A DNA stretch of 64,000 nt from Streptomyces sp. NBC_01233 (GCF_035989305.1 NZ_CP108514.1:3224501-3288500), one strand, 5' to 3'; shown: positions 16,276-25,993, numbered from the stretch's first letter. Program-made: numbers and translations. The notes: generated by a model from the sequence alone, not told the origin.

Positions 16276-17403
16276 TCAGCCCTGCAGCAGGACCAGATCG
16301 TCACGGTGTACGACCTCCCGCTCGTACGCGGGTCCGAGTTCCCGTGCGAGCTCGCGAGTGGAGCGGCCGAGGAGCTGCGGGAGCTCCTTGGCGTCGAAGT
16401 TGACCAGGCCCCTGGCCACCGCGCGGCCGTCGGCCGCGCGCAGTTCCACGGGGTCGCCCGCGACGAAGTCGCCCTCGACCGCGGCGATGCCGGCCGGGAG
16501 GAGCGAGCTGCCGCGTTCGGTGACGGCGCGCACGGCGCCGTCGTCCAGGACCAGGTGGCCCTGCGGGGTCGAGGCGTGCTGGAGCCAGAGCAGCCGGTCC
16601 GCCGAGCGGCGCCCGGTGGCGTGGAAGAGCGTGCCGGTCCCCCGCCCGGCAAGGGCGTCGGCGGCCTGGCTCGCGGAGGTCAGCACCACCGGGACCCCGG
16701 CGGCGGCCGCGATCCGGGCCGCCTCGACCTTGGTGACCATGCCGCCGGTGCCCACGCCCGCCTTGCCGGCGCTGCCGATCGAGACGTGCGCGATGTCCTC
16801 GGGCCCGCGGACCTCGTCGATGCGGGTGGTGCCGGGCTGGGACGGGTCGCCGTCGTAGAGGCCGTCCACGTCGGAGAGGAGGACGAGGAGGTCCGCGCGG
16901 ACGAGGTGGGCGACGAGGGCGGCCAGCCGGTCGTTGTCGCCGAAGCGGATCTCGTCCGTGGCGACGGTGTCGTTCTCGTTGACGATCGGGAGGGCGCCCA
17001 TGGCGAGCAGCTGGTCGAGGGTGCGGTACGCGTTGCGGTAGTGGGCGCGGCGGCTGGTGTCGTCGGTGGTGAGCAGCACCTGGCCCACGCGGAGGCCGTA
17101 GCGCGCGAAGGAGGCGGTGTAGCGGGCGACGAGCAGTCCCTGGCCGACGCTGGCGGCCGCCTGCTGGCGGGCCAGGTCCTTGGGGCGGCGGCGCAGGCCG
17201 AGCGGGGAGAGTCCGGCGGCGATGGCTCCGCTGGAGACGAGGACGATCTCCTTCTCGCCACCGCTGCGGACCTTGGCCAGGACGTCGACCAGCGCGTCCA
17301 CCCGGTCGGCGTCGAGGCCGCCGGCCGCGGTGGTCAGGGAGGAGGAACCGACCTTGACCACGATCCTGCGGGCGTCCACGACACCTTGCCTAGCCGCTGA
17401 CAC
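16276..17403 (-). CDS. proB: Glutamate 5-kinase
   Basis: First step of proline synthesis: phosphorylates glutamate with ATP and is normally feedback-inhibited by proline. From the chosen start it is 375 residues. The amino-acid-kinase domain occupies about 1-270 (VVKVGSSSLTT at the start, IVNENDTVATDEIRFGDND, LVLLSDVDGLYDGDP, GTGGMVTKVEAARIA). A C-terminal PUA domain (about 290-370) follows, as in long ProB proteins. I choose the GTG at 17401-17403 because AAGGGG lies six bases upstream; an in-frame GTG at 17439 is also possible and adds 12 residues. obg is the usual upstream neighbour, but here a surface-polymer cluster lies between them. Confidence 0.96.
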   Translation of the reverse strand: MSAARQGVVDARRIVVKVGSSSLTTAAGGLDADRVDALVDVLAKVRSGGEKEIVLVSSGAIAAGLSPLGLRRRPKDLARQQAAASVGQGLLVARYTASFARYGLRVGQVLLTTDDTSRRAHYRNAYRTLDQLLAMGALPIVNENDTVATDEIRFGDNDRLAALVAHLVRADLLVLLSDVDGLYDGDPSQPGTTRIDEVRGPEDIAHVSIGSAGKAGVGTGGMVTKVEAARIAAAAGVPVVLTSASQAADALAGRGTGTLFHATGRRSADRLLWLQHASTPQGHLVLDDGAVRAVTERGSSLLPAGIAAVEGDFVAGDPVELRAADGRAVARGLVNFDAKELPQLLGRSTRELARELGPAYEREVVHRDDLVLLQG

Positions 17404-17479
17404 GTCTGTCCCCTTGCCCCTTGCCGAAATGCCTGCCACCTCAATCTACGGGGTGGGCCCGAAGGGCTGCTCGGGGGTT

Positions 17480-17908
17480 TCAGACCCTGGACGGGCCGTC
17501 GTGCGCGTGCTCGGGCTCGGGGGCCCGCGCGGCGCCCGGGACGAGGATCTTGCGGGAGAGGAGGAAGGTGAACGGGATGGCCACGATCGCCGCGACCAGC
17601 GGGGCGATCCGGGTGTCCATCCCGGCCCAGGTCACCAGGGCGTAGAGGCCGGCCGACTGGATCACGTAGTTGGTGACGTTCGTCAGCGGGAAGAGGAGGA
17701 ACTTCTTCCAGGTCGGCCGGGTCCGGTAGGTGAAGTAGGTGTTCATGAAGAACGAGCCGACCATCGCCAGTACGAAGGCGAGGGAGTAGGCGGCGAAGTA
17801 CGGCATCCACGGGTGCAGCAGGAGGTAGATGCCGAAGAAGGTGCCGGTGTTGACCCCGCCGACGAGGGCGAAGCGGAAGATCTGGCCGAGCTGGTCCCTG
17901 CGGCTCAT
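17480..17908 (-). CDS. GtrA family membrane protein
   Basis: A 142-residue protein with four predicted membrane segments, typical of GtrA. The N-terminus FRFALVGGVNTGTFFGIYLL and the FFMNTYFTYR segment after the second helix are family hallmarks. GtrA proteins are thought to flip lipid-linked sugars made by a GtrB-type glycosyltransferase, which is exactly the gene immediately upstream, overlapping as ATGA. Together they probably add a sugar side-group to a cell-surface polymer. The polymer is likely the one made by the divergent TagF-like gene. Confidence 0.9.
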   Translation of the reverse strand: MSRRDQLGQIFRFALVGGVNTGTFFGIYLLLHPWMPYFAAYSLAFVLAMVGSFFMNTYFTYRTRPTWKKFLLFPLTNVTNYVIQSAGLYALVTWAGMDTRIAPLVAAIVAIPFTFLLSRKILVPGAARAPEPEHAHDGPSRV

Positions 17909-18900
17909 CGGGCGCTGCGCTCCACAACGGCGGGCTCCGCCCCCGGCCTGGTCCGGCCGTCGCGCGGGGGCTGCTCCGTGCCGTGCGACTCCTTCACCAG
18001 GAAGTGCGGCCGGCGCTTGGTCTCGTAGTAGATGCGGCCGATGTACTCGCCGATGAGGCCGAGCATGATCAGCTGGACGCCGCCCAGGCCGGTGATGATC
18101 GCCACGAGGGTGACGTATCCCGGGGACTCGACGCCGTTGGTGATCGCCATGATCGTGATCCACAGCGCGTACAGGCCGGTCAGGGCGACCAGCGACACGC
18201 CGAACCAGATCCCGATGCGCAGCGGCCGGTTGTTGAAGGAGATCAGGCCGTCCATGCCGTAGTTCAGCAGGGAGCCGAACTTCCACTTCGTCTCGCCGGC
18301 CTCGCGCTGCGCGTTGCGGTAGTCGAAGTGGACGGTGTCGAAGCCGATCCAGGAGAAGAGGCCCTTGGAGAAGCGGTTGTACTCCGGCAGCGACAGCAGG
18401 GCGTCCACGGCCGGGCGCGACAGCATGCGGAAGTCTCCGACGCCGTCGGTGAGCTCCACGTCGACCCAGCGGTTGACGCCCCGGTAGTAGAGGCGGCTGA
18501 GGGCGGAGCGGAGCTTCTTGTCGCCCTCGCGCGTGCGGCGGGCGATGATCTGGTCGTGGCCCTGCCGGTAGAGCTCCAGCATGCGTGCGATGAGCTCCGG
18601 CGGGTGCTGGAGGTCGGCGTCCATGATCACGACGGCGTCGCCGGTGGCCTCGCGCAGGCCGGCGAGCATGCCCGCCTCCTTGCCGAAGTTGCGGCTGAAG
18701 GAGACGTAGCGCGTCTGGTCGCCGTGGTCCGCGGCGATCTTCCGCAGTTTGCCGAGGGTCCCGTCGCGACTGCCGTCGTCGATGTAGCAGATCTCATAGT
18801 CGACGGGGAGGGTGTCCAGGACCTTGCGGACCTCCGCGTCGAAGCTGTCGATGACGGCCTCTTCGTTGTAGCAAGGGACAACTACGGACAGCTTCGTCAT
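17905..18900 (-). CDS. Dpm1/GtrB-like family 2 glycosyltransferase
   Basis: A 331-residue membrane glycosyltransferase that probably loads a sugar onto undecaprenyl phosphate. The GT-A domain (about 1-220) begins LSVVVPCYNEEAVIDSF and has the DXD-type VIMDADLQHPPE and the RNFGKEAGMLAGLREA segment. Two C-terminal membrane helices (about 235-255 and 268-290) follow. The ATG at 18900 has AGGAAG at good spacing; an extension back to 19026 was rejected. Its stop overlaps the GtrA gene as ATGA, a classic transferase-flippase pair. Divergent from the TagF-like gene across 188 bases. Confidence 0.92.
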   Translation of the reverse strand: MTKLSVVVPCYNEEAVIDSFDAEVRKVLDTLPVDYEICYIDDGSRDGTLGKLRKIAADHGDQTRYVSFSRNFGKEAGMLAGLREATGDAVVIMDADLQHPPELIARMLELYRQGHDQIIARRTREGDKKLRSALSRLYYRGVNRWVDVELTDGVGDFRMLSRPAVDALLSLPEYNRFSKGLFSWIGFDTVHFDYRNAQREAGETKWKFGSLLNYGMDGLISFNNRPLRIGIWFGVSLVALTGLYALWITIMAITNGVESPGYVTLVAIITGLGGVQLIMLGLIGEYIGRIYYETKRRPHFLVKESHGTEQPPRDGRTRPGAEPAVVERSAR

Positions 18901-19088
18901 GAACACTTCCTGCTGGGTCCGAACGGGTGATTGTCGGCGACCGGACCGGCCTCTCACCTCTTCCTTAGAAGTATGCACGGCGAGGGTGGAGCGTCGGTCG
19001 GCCTGCCTGAGCCGAGAGCGGTACACGGTAGCTTTGACGAGATAAGCGGAATGAGCTGAACGAAACGCAACGAAACGAAGGGATCGAG

Positions 19089-21977
19089 GTGCACGTGCCC
19101 GACGTCTCCGTGGTCGTCATCGTCTACAACGACGCAGAGCGTCTGTCGACAGCAGTCCAGTCCGTTCTGGACCAGACCCTGCACGGGGTCGAAGTCGTGA
19201 TCGTCGACGACTGCAGCAAGGACCGTTCCTACACGGTCGCCCAGGAACTGGAGGCCGCGCATCCGGGAAGAGTGCGCGCCTTCCAGCTGCCGGAGAACAG
19301 CGGTGGCTGCGGCGCGCCGCGCAACCACGGCATCCTGCAGGCCACCGGAACGTACGTGATGTTCCTCGACAGCGACGACGTCCTGGAGCGCAACGCCTGC
19401 CGGAACATGCTGCAGGCCGCCGAGCGGACCGGCTCCGACCTGGTGTCGGGCATGTGCGTACGCGTGCACCTCGACAACCGCTGGGGGAAGACCACCGAGT
19501 GGTACCCCTGGATCTACTCGCGCACGCGCACGCTGGAATCGATCACCGAGTTCCCCGACCTGCTGGTCTACGACACCCTCTCCACGAACAAGTGCTACCG
19601 GCGCGCGTTCCTGCTGGAGCAGGGCCTGGAGTTCCCGGTCGGCATCCACTACGAGGACCTGCTCTTCTCCGCGCAGGCGTACGTGGCGGCCCGGCGCATC
19701 ACCCTGATCCCGAACCACGTCTACTTCTGGAACGTGGTCGAGAAGGCCTCCGCCAAGTCGATCAGCAACCGGCGCCACGAGATCGCGAACTTCGTCCACC
19801 GGATGGAGATCCACCGCCGCGTCGACCAGCTGCTGGCGGCGAAGGGCCACGCGGACATCAAGTCCGCGAAGGACGCCAAGTTCGTCAAGCACGACCTGGT
19901 GCTGCACCTGCGCGACCTGCCCCTGCTGAGCGACGAGTACCGCCAGGAGTTCGCCCGGCTGGCCAACGGCTACCTCGCCGGGATCGACCCGACCGCGTAC
20001 GAGAACGTCACCTACCTCCAGGCGATCTGCGCCTACCTGCTCGGCAAGGAGGACTGGGACAACCTGCTCCCGGCCGCCGACGCCATGACCAACAAGGGCC
20101 GGCTCACCTCCCCGCTCGCCGAACGCGACGGCCGCGTCTACTGGTGCGCGCGGCACATCGACAGCCCCGACCCCGCCGAGGCCGCCGAGGCCCGCCGGAT
20201 ACTGGACGTCACCGAGCAGGCCTTCCACACCACCCCGCTCACCTCCCTCACCGTGGGCAACCGCCTCACCTCCTACGAGGACGACGGCCGCGGCACCGTC
20301 ACGCTGTCCGGCTCCGTCGTGAATCCGCTGGGCCGGATCCCCGCCGACGCCGGTCTGAAGGCCACGCTCGAATTCAGGGCCCGCCGGCAGATCGGCGTGC
20401 GTTCCTTCAGCTTCCCGGTGGGGGGCGTGCGCCACGCCGGTGACACGATCGAGTGGACCGGCACCGCCGACATCGCGAGCACCGTCCGCCCCCTCGGCAT
20501 CATCGACGCCGTCTGGGACGTCCGCCTCAAGCTGACCGCCGGCGGCGAGCGGATCACCACCCGCGTCTCGGTCGGCGGGGTCGACCTGGACTCGGCGGCC
20601 AGGCTGCGCGTGCGGCCGCGGCTGACCCGGCTGGTCTCCGACCGCTTCGGGCCCGAGGTGACCAAGAAGGGCAACCTCAGCTACGTCCTGACCGCCGAGA
20701 GCGCCGCCGCCGTCCGCACCCAGTCGCTGATCAACAACGCCATACAGGGCAAGGCGGCCGGCGTGGTCAAGCGGGGCCTGCGCAAGGCCCTGCGGGCCCG
20801 CCGGAACATCGGCTCCGGCGAGCAGAAGGTGAAGCTCTACCACGAGGTCTTCTCGAAGCTGCCGATCAAGAAGGGCACGGTCGTCTTCGAGAGCCACATG
20901 GGCAAGCAGTACAGCGACAGCCCCAAGGCGATCTACGAGGAGATGGTGCGCCAGGGCGTGCCGTTCGAGGCGATCTGGTCGTACGCGGGCGCCAAGCCCA
21001 CCGGCTTCCCCAAGGAGGCCACCCTGGTGCGGCGCTGGAGCTGGCCCTACCTGCGGGCCCTGGCCCAGGCCGAGTACTGGGTCGACAACCAGGGCTTCCC
21101 GCTGGCGCTCGCCAAGCGCCCGGGCACCACGTACATCCAGACCTGGCACGGCTCCGCGCTCAAGCGGATGGGCTTCCACGAGCCCCGCACCAAGGCGCAG
21201 GGGCGGGCCGGCCAGAAGCGCTTCCAGGAGGCGGTCGACCGCTTCGACCACTTCCTGATCCGCTCCGAGCACGACACCCGCACCCTCGCCAAGGGCTTCC
21301 GGCTGCGCGACGAGGTGCTGCTGCGCACGGGCTACCCGCGCAACGACGCCCTCGTGGAGGCGCACCGGACCGAGGTGGGGAGCGGTGAGCGGGTCCGCGG
21401 ACCCCTGGCGGCCGAGCTCGGCATCGACCCGGACAAGAAGGTGCTGCTGTACGCGCCGACCTTCCGGGCGGGTGCGGACGGCGCGGTGGAGGGCTTCACC
21501 TTCCCCTTCGACGTGGAGGAGTTCGCGGACCGGCTCGGTGACCGCTTCACGCTGCTGGTGCGGACCCACTACCTCAACAGCGTCTCGCTGCCGCCGTCGG
21601 TCGCCGGCCGCGTCCTCGACGTGTCCCGGCACCACGACATCACCCCGCTCCTGGCCCTCGCCGACGGACTGATCACCGACTACTCGTCCGTGATGTTCGA
21701 CTACGCGGTCCTGGACCGGCCGATGCTGTTCTTCGCGTACGACTACGAGAAGTACGCGACGGACATCCGCGGCACGTACTTCGACCTGAAGGAGAAGGCC
21801 CCGGGCCCGGTCGTGGCCACGGCGGACGAACTCCTGCAGGCGATCGCCGCCTTCGAGGAGGCGGACGCCAAGTACGCCCAGGCGCGCGAGCGCTTCCTCG
21901 CCGAGTTCGGCGAGTACGACCGCGGGGACGCGGCCCGCCAGATCGTCGAGAAGTTCTTCACCAGGAGCGGCAAGTGA
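19089..21977 (+). CDS. Bifunctional GT2 glycosyltransferase / CDP-glycerol glycerophosphotransferase (TagF-like)
   Basis: A 962-residue fusion. The N-terminal GT-A domain (about 1-230) starts SVVVIVYNDAERL and has the DSDD metal motif in MFLDSDDVL. A helical linker and a beta-rich region follow (about 230-560). The C-terminal part (about 600-950) is a CDP-glycerol:poly-glycerophosphate transferase with TWHGSALKRMG, YAPTFRA, HHDITPLLALADGLITDYSS and FAYDYEKY. Such proteins build teichoic-acid-like polyol-phosphate chains. The N-terminal half is paralogous to the GT2 at 24307-25923. The start is GTG 19089 after a GAAGGGATCGAG stretch. The next gene overlaps as GTGA. Confidence 0.93.
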   Translation: MHVPDVSVVVIVYNDAERLSTAVQSVLDQTLHGVEVVIVDDCSKDRSYTVAQELEAAHPGRVRAFQLPENSGGCGAPRNHGILQATGTYVMFLDSDDVLERNACRNMLQAAERTGSDLVSGMCVRVHLDNRWGKTTEWYPWIYSRTRTLESITEFPDLLVYDTLSTNKCYRRAFLLEQGLEFPVGIHYEDLLFSAQAYVAARRITLIPNHVYFWNVVEKASAKSISNRRHEIANFVHRMEIHRRVDQLLAAKGHADIKSAKDAKFVKHDLVLHLRDLPLLSDEYRQEFARLANGYLAGIDPTAYENVTYLQAICAYLLGKEDWDNLLPAADAMTNKGRLTSPLAERDGRVYWCARHIDSPDPAEAAEARRILDVTEQAFHTTPLTSLTVGNRLTSYEDDGRGTVTLSGSVVNPLGRIPADAGLKATLEFRARRQIGVRSFSFPVGGVRHAGDTIEWTGTADIASTVRPLGIIDAVWDVRLKLTAGGERITTRVSVGGVDLDSAARLRVRPRLTRLVSDRFGPEVTKKGNLSYVLTAESAAAVRTQSLINNAIQGKAAGVVKRGLRKALRARRNIGSGEQKVKLYHEVFSKLPIKKGTVVFESHMGKQYSDSPKAIYEEMVRQGVPFEAIWSYAGAKPTGFPKEATLVRRWSWPYLRALAQAEYWVDNQGFPLALAKRPGTTYIQTWHGSALKRMGFHEPRTKAQGRAGQKRFQEAVDRFDHFLIRSEHDTRTLAKGFRLRDEVLLRTGYPRNDALVEAHRTEVGSGERVRGPLAAELGIDPDKKVLLYAPTFRAGADGAVEGFTFPFDVEEFADRLGDRFTLLVRTHYLNSVSLPPSVAGRVLDVSRHHDITPLLALADGLITDYSSVMFDYAVLDRPMLFFAYDYEKYATDIRGTYFDLKEKAPGPVVATADELLQAIAAFEEADAKYAQARERFLAEFGEYDRGDAARQIVEKFFTRSGK

Positions 21978-23146
21978 GCCAGGAGACCAGCACCCCGGGC
22001 GGCCGTGACGTCTTCATCGTCTCCAACAACGTCGACGAGCTCGGCGGCGTGACCACCTGGTCGCACCAGATGGCCCGGCTGTTCACGGACCGCGGCCACC
22101 ACGTGCACATCGTCGGCATCGCCCCGGTCGCCGAGGAGATCCGGCAGAAGCTGCCGCAGGACCTGCCGTACGCGATGACCACGCTCTACGACGCCCACCC
22201 GCCGTCGGCCCGCCGGCTGCGCGGGATCAAGGGCCGGCTGAACGCACCCGAGCGGCGCCGTCAGGCGGCCCGCCGGGCGAAGATGCGGGTCAAGGCGGAG
22301 CAGCTGAGCGAGCTGCTGCGCGCGGCCCGGCCGGGCGGTGTGGTCATCGTCACGCAGGTCTGGGCGATGGAGTGGGTGGCGCTCGCCGACACCAAGGGGC
22401 TCACCGTCATCGGCATGAGCCACGAGTCGTTCGAGGCCAGCCAGAAGTCCACCCGCGGCGAGCGGGTCCGCCGCCACTACTCCGAGGTCGACCGGCTGCT
22501 GGTGCTGACGGCCGAGGACGCGGACCTGTGGATCCGGGCGGGCATGGAGAACGTCGCCAGCATGCCGAACCCGCTGCCCTTCATGCCCGACACCCCGGCC
22601 CCGCGCACGGAGAAGGTCGTGGCGTGCGTCGGCCGCCTCGCCTTCGAGAAGGGCGTCGACCTGCTGCTCGACGCATGGGCGGACGCCGCGCCGCTCCACC
22701 CCGACTGGGTCCTGCGGATCTACGGGGCGGGCGCGGAGGAGCAGGCACTGCGGGCGCACTGCACGTCGCTGGGCCTGGACGACTCCGTGGAGTGGATGGG
22801 CAGCACCGGCGACGTGCTGGGCGCCCTGCGCGGGGCCTCGGTCTTCGCCCAGGCCTCACGGGCCGAGGGCTTCCCGATCACGCTGCTGGAGGCGATGGCG
22901 GCGGGCGTTCCGGCGGCCGCCTTCGACTGCGCGCCGGGCGTGCGGGAGATCGTCGAGCACGGCGAGGACGGGCTGCTGGCCCGGCTGGGCAACACGATGG
23001 AGCTCGCCGGGCACCTGCACACGCTGATGTCCGACCGTGAACTGCGCGACCGGCTCGGCGACAACGCCTTCCACGCGGTGAAGCGGTACTCCAGTGCCGA
23101 CATCACCGACCGGTGGGAAGAGCTGTTCACCTTCCTGGAGCGCTGA
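21974..23146 (+). CDS. Family 4 (GT-B) glycosyltransferase
   Basis: A 390-residue retaining glycosyltransferase of two Rossmann domains. The N-terminal domain opens with VFIVSNNVDELGGVTTWSHQ; the C-terminal domain has VACVGRLAFEKGVDLLLDAW and the donor-binding E-x7-E region in ASRAEGFPITLLEAMAAGVP. It overlaps the TagF-like gene as GTGA and is surely co-translated, so it probably glycosylates the same surface polymer or makes its linkage unit. A strong hairpin at 23168-23209 ends the unit. Sugar donor unknown. Confidence 0.93.
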   Translation: MSQETSTPGGRDVFIVSNNVDELGGVTTWSHQMARLFTDRGHHVHIVGIAPVAEEIRQKLPQDLPYAMTTLYDAHPPSARRLRGIKGRLNAPERRRQAARRAKMRVKAEQLSELLRAARPGGVVIVTQVWAMEWVALADTKGLTVIGMSHESFEASQKSTRGERVRRHYSEVDRLLVLTAEDADLWIRAGMENVASMPNPLPFMPDTPAPRTEKVVACVGRLAFEKGVDLLLDAWADAAPLHPDWVLRIYGAGAEEQALRAHCTSLGLDDSVEWMGSTGDVLGALRGASVFAQASRAEGFPITLLEAMAAGVPAAAFDCAPGVREIVEHGEDGLLARLGNTMELAGHLHTLMSDRELRDRLGDNAFHAVKRYSSADITDRWEELFTFLER

Positions 23147-23167
23147 CCGCTTCCGCCGCGCGACGCA

Positions 23168-23209
23168 CGAAGCCGCCCGCCCCGGACACATCCGGGGCGG
23201 GCGGCTTCG
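23168..23209. terminator. Bidirectional terminator between GT4 gene and galE
   Basis: A perfect inverted repeat: CGAAGCCGCCCGCCCCGGA pairs with TCCGGGGCGGGCGGCTTCG around a CACA loop. It sits between two convergent genes and can serve both. Confidence 0.88.
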
Positions 23210-23230
23210 CAGACGGCCTTCGCCGGCCGG

Positions 23231-24244
23231 TCAGGCCTTGTGGACGTCCTTGTGGCGGTCCGTGCGGGCGGCCTTGTTGGCCTCCCAGCCCGCCCAGGCG
23301 GAGGTGACCATCTCGCGGACGTCGTGGCGGGCCTTCCAGCCCAGCTCGCTGGTGATCTTGTCGGCCGAGGCCACGACCTTCGCCGGGTCGCCGGCGCGGC
23401 GGGGGCTGATCACCGGCGCGTAGTCGTGCCCGGTGTTCTTGTTCAGGAGCGCCACCATCTCGGCCACCGAAACGCCCTCGCCGCGCCCGATGTTGACGGT
23501 GAGGTCCTTGTACTCACCGGCCGCGCCCCACTCGGCGAGCTTGCGGGCCGCCGCCACGTGGGCCTCCGCGAGGTCCTCGACGTGGATGTAGTCGCGGATG
23601 CAGGTGCCGTCCGGGGTCGGGTAGTCGTCACCGAAGATCTTGGCGCCCTCGCCGGCGTCGTAGCGCTCGAAGACCATCGGGACCAGGTTGAAGACGCCGG
23701 TGTCGGCGAGCTCAGGGGTCGCCGCGCCCGCCACGTTGAAGTAGCGGAGGCAGGCCGTGGAGATGCCGTGCGCCTTGCCCGCGGCGCGCACCAGCCACTC
23801 GCCGGCCAGCTTCGTCTCGCCGTAGGGGCTCAGCGGCGCGCACGGGGTCTCCTCGGTGACCAGGTCCACGTCGGGCATGCCGTAGACGGAGGCGGAGGAG
23901 GAGAAGAGGAAGTTGCGGACGCCCGCCTCGGCCACGGCCTGCAGCAGGACCGTGAGGCCGTGCACGTTCTCGTGGTAGTAGTACAGCGGCTTCTCGACGG
24001 ACTCGCCGACCTGCTTCTTGCCCGCGAGGTGCACCACGCCGGTGATCTTGTGCGCGCGGATGGTCTTCTCCAGCGTCAGCCGGTCCAGGACGGAGCCGAC
24101 CACCAGCGGGACGCCCTCCGGGACGCGGTCCTCCTTGCCCGTGGAGAGGTCGTCGAGCACGACGACCTTCTCCCCCGCGAGCAGCATCGCGCGGACGACG
24201 TGCGCGCCGATGTAACCGGCGCCACCGGTGATCAGAAACGTCAT
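23231..24244 (-). CDS. galE: UDP-glucose 4-epimerase
   Basis: Interconverts UDP-glucose and UDP-galactose, supplying sugar donors. The 337-residue protein has the NAD-binding GGAGYIGAH motif at about 7-15, the SSSASVYG segment and the catalytic YGETK (YxxxK). RRAGDPAKVVASADKITSELGWK is the typical GalE C-terminal stretch. I start at the ATG giving MTFLITGGAGY; the long upstream open frame is a shadow of the GT2 gene. It is 62 bases downstream of that GT2 and probably co-transcribed, which suggests a role in surface-polymer sugar supply rather than galactose catabolism. Confidence 0.95.
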   Translation of the reverse strand: MTFLITGGAGYIGAHVVRAMLLAGEKVVVLDDLSTGKEDRVPEGVPLVVGSVLDRLTLEKTIRAHKITGVVHLAGKKQVGESVEKPLYYYHENVHGLTVLLQAVAEAGVRNFLFSSSASVYGMPDVDLVTEETPCAPLSPYGETKLAGEWLVRAAGKAHGISTACLRYFNVAGAATPELADTGVFNLVPMVFERYDAGEGAKIFGDDYPTPDGTCIRDYIHVEDLAEAHVAAARKLAEWGAAGEYKDLTVNIGRGEGVSVAEMVALLNKNTGHDYAPVISPRRAGDPAKVVASADKITSELGWKARHDVREMVTSAWAGWEANKAARTDRHKDVHKA

Positions 24245-24306
24245 GTGTATCTCCTTGGTCCTGTCCGACTTCGGTGGGGAAAAGCGCAGCGGTGTGGAAG
24301 CGGCCG

Positions 24307-25923
24307 TCAGCCCGCCCCGCGGCCTGCCCGGGCCCGGTGGAGGCGGTTGCGCACGAGGTACAGCGCGCCCTCGGCGCCGGGTGCGAGGCGCAGCGCGAGA
24401 GCGCCGGCCCCCGTCCGGTAGGGCTGCGCCAGCAGAACACCGTACCGGCTGCTGGGCAGGGCCCGGCGGCGGAGCAGGTTGCCCCCGGGGCGCAGGGAGG
24501 TGAACACCGAGCTCCCGTCGGCGCACTCCACGCGCACCCCGACGTTCCAGGCCTGCATCCTGCGCAGCCCCTGGCGGCGGCCCGTGACGGCCAGGTCGGC
24601 CAGGCGGAAGGGCAGCACGGCGATCCAGCCGCCGCTGCGGTCGGGGCGCAGCTCGACCGGCTGGGCGAGGACCGGCTCGGCTCCCGCGCGCGGCATGAAG
24701 CTCAGCTGCACGGTCCGGGGTCCGGCCTCGGCGAGGCGCCCGTACAGGTCGTGCAGGCGGACCCGGACGGCGCCGCGGCCGGCCGGTTCGGCGTCGACGG
24801 TGACGGGCAGTTCGGCGACCGGAAGCCCGGCCAGGCCGTCCAGCTCCACCGGGAGCTCCTCGCTCCACACCGGGGCGCCGGTGGGGCCGACCGCGTACGG
24901 GGGCAGCAGCCGCGGCGGTTCGGCGGCCAGCCGGGTGAGCCGGCCGACGTCGGCGGGCGGGGTCGCGGTGGCGCGCAGCACCCGTACGATCCAGCGGGCG
25001 TGGGCGGCGGCGGACTCGATGTCGGCCTCGGCGAAGGTGTCGAGGTACTCGCGGGTGAGGGTCCACCAGTCGGCCTGGTACCCGGGGTCCTTGCCGAGCT
25101 CGCGCAGGTACATGCGCAGGTCGTACTCCAGGAACTTCACCTGGCAGGCGCTGCCCAGCTCCGGGGAGGCGGCGGCGAGGGTCCGGGCGGCCGTGCGGTG
25201 GGCCTCGACGCGGGCGCGCCAGTTCCCGACGTCCTTGCGGTCCAGGGAGATCGACACCTGGGCGGCGCTGCGCCGCACGTGCCAGACGTAGACGAGGTCG
25301 CCGGTGACGGCGATGCGGGGGGCCGCGGCCAGGACGCGCGCGGTGAAGACGAAGTCCTCGTAGACGAACCGGCCGTCGGGGAAGCGCAGGCCGTGCTCCT
25401 GGAGGAAGGCGCGGTCGTAGAGCTTGTTGACGCAGAGGGTGTCGCGGACGAGCTCGGGCCGGTCCGCTGGCCGCTCGATGACGTCGCCGGGCGTGTAGAG
25501 CCCGGGCATCCACGGCACGTCGTGGTGCTGGGGCAGCTCGCGCCGGACCGCCGCGCCGACGGTGACGGGGGCGCCGTGCTCCTCGGCGGTGCGCACCAGG
25601 GCGTCGGCCGCACCCGGTGGCAGCACGTCGTCGCTGTCCAGGAAGAGGACGTACTTCCCGGACGCGACCGCGATCCCGTCGTTGCGGGGGGTGCCGCACC
25701 CCCCGCTGTTCTCCGTGCGGTGCACGACCTTGAGGCGGGGGTGCGCGGCCGCCAGCTCGTCCAGCACCCGCGCGGTGCCGTCGGACGAGGCGTCGTTCAC
25801 CGCGATGACCTCGGCGACCACCGGGCCCTGGGCGAGGGCCGAGGAGACGGCCTCGCCCACGAGCCGGGCGTCGTTGTACGCGATGACCACGACGGAGACC
25901 GTGGGGAGGTTGCTGCTGTTCAC
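24307..25923 (-). CDS. Family 2 glycosyltransferase
   Basis: A 538-residue glycosyltransferase. The GT-A domain (about 1-220) starts TVSVVVIAYNDARL and carries LFLDSDDVLPPGAAD. It is clearly paralogous to the N-terminal half of the TagF-like protein: both share ENSGGCG-PRN-GI and the surrounding spacing. A helical middle and a beta-rich C-terminus (about 370-520) follow, ending in a basic, Arg-rich tail. The GTG start at 25921-25923 is chosen because AGGAT precedes it; an ATG at 25962 would add 13 residues. With galE it forms the second, oppositely oriented half of the polymer cluster. Confidence 0.88.
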   Translation of the reverse strand: MNSSNLPTVSVVVIAYNDARLVGEAVSSALAQGPVVAEVIAVNDASSDGTARVLDELAAAHPRLKVVHRTENSGGCGTPRNDGIAVASGKYVLFLDSDDVLPPGAADALVRTAEEHGAPVTVGAAVRRELPQHHDVPWMPGLYTPGDVIERPADRPELVRDTLCVNKLYDRAFLQEHGLRFPDGRFVYEDFVFTARVLAAAPRIAVTGDLVYVWHVRRSAAQVSISLDRKDVGNWRARVEAHRTAARTLAAASPELGSACQVKFLEYDLRMYLRELGKDPGYQADWWTLTREYLDTFAEADIESAAAHARWIVRVLRATATPPADVGRLTRLAAEPPRLLPPYAVGPTGAPVWSEELPVELDGLAGLPVAELPVTVDAEPAGRGAVRVRLHDLYGRLAEAGPRTVQLSFMPRAGAEPVLAQPVELRPDRSGGWIAVLPFRLADLAVTGRRQGLRRMQAWNVGVRVECADGSSVFTSLRPGGNLLRRRALPSSRYGVLLAQPYRTGAGALALRLAPGAEGALYLVRNRLHRARAGRGAG

Positions 25924-25993
25924 CCGAAGGATCCTAGGCGACCCACATAAAGGCGCCTTCAAACCCTCCGGGGCAGATTCCCTCGGAAGGGGA

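Noticed and set aside
23231..25699. An 822-residue frame joining galE to upstream sequence
   Set aside because: The upstream part is Arg/Pro-rich shadow of the GT2 gene; GalE begins at MTFLITGGAGY.
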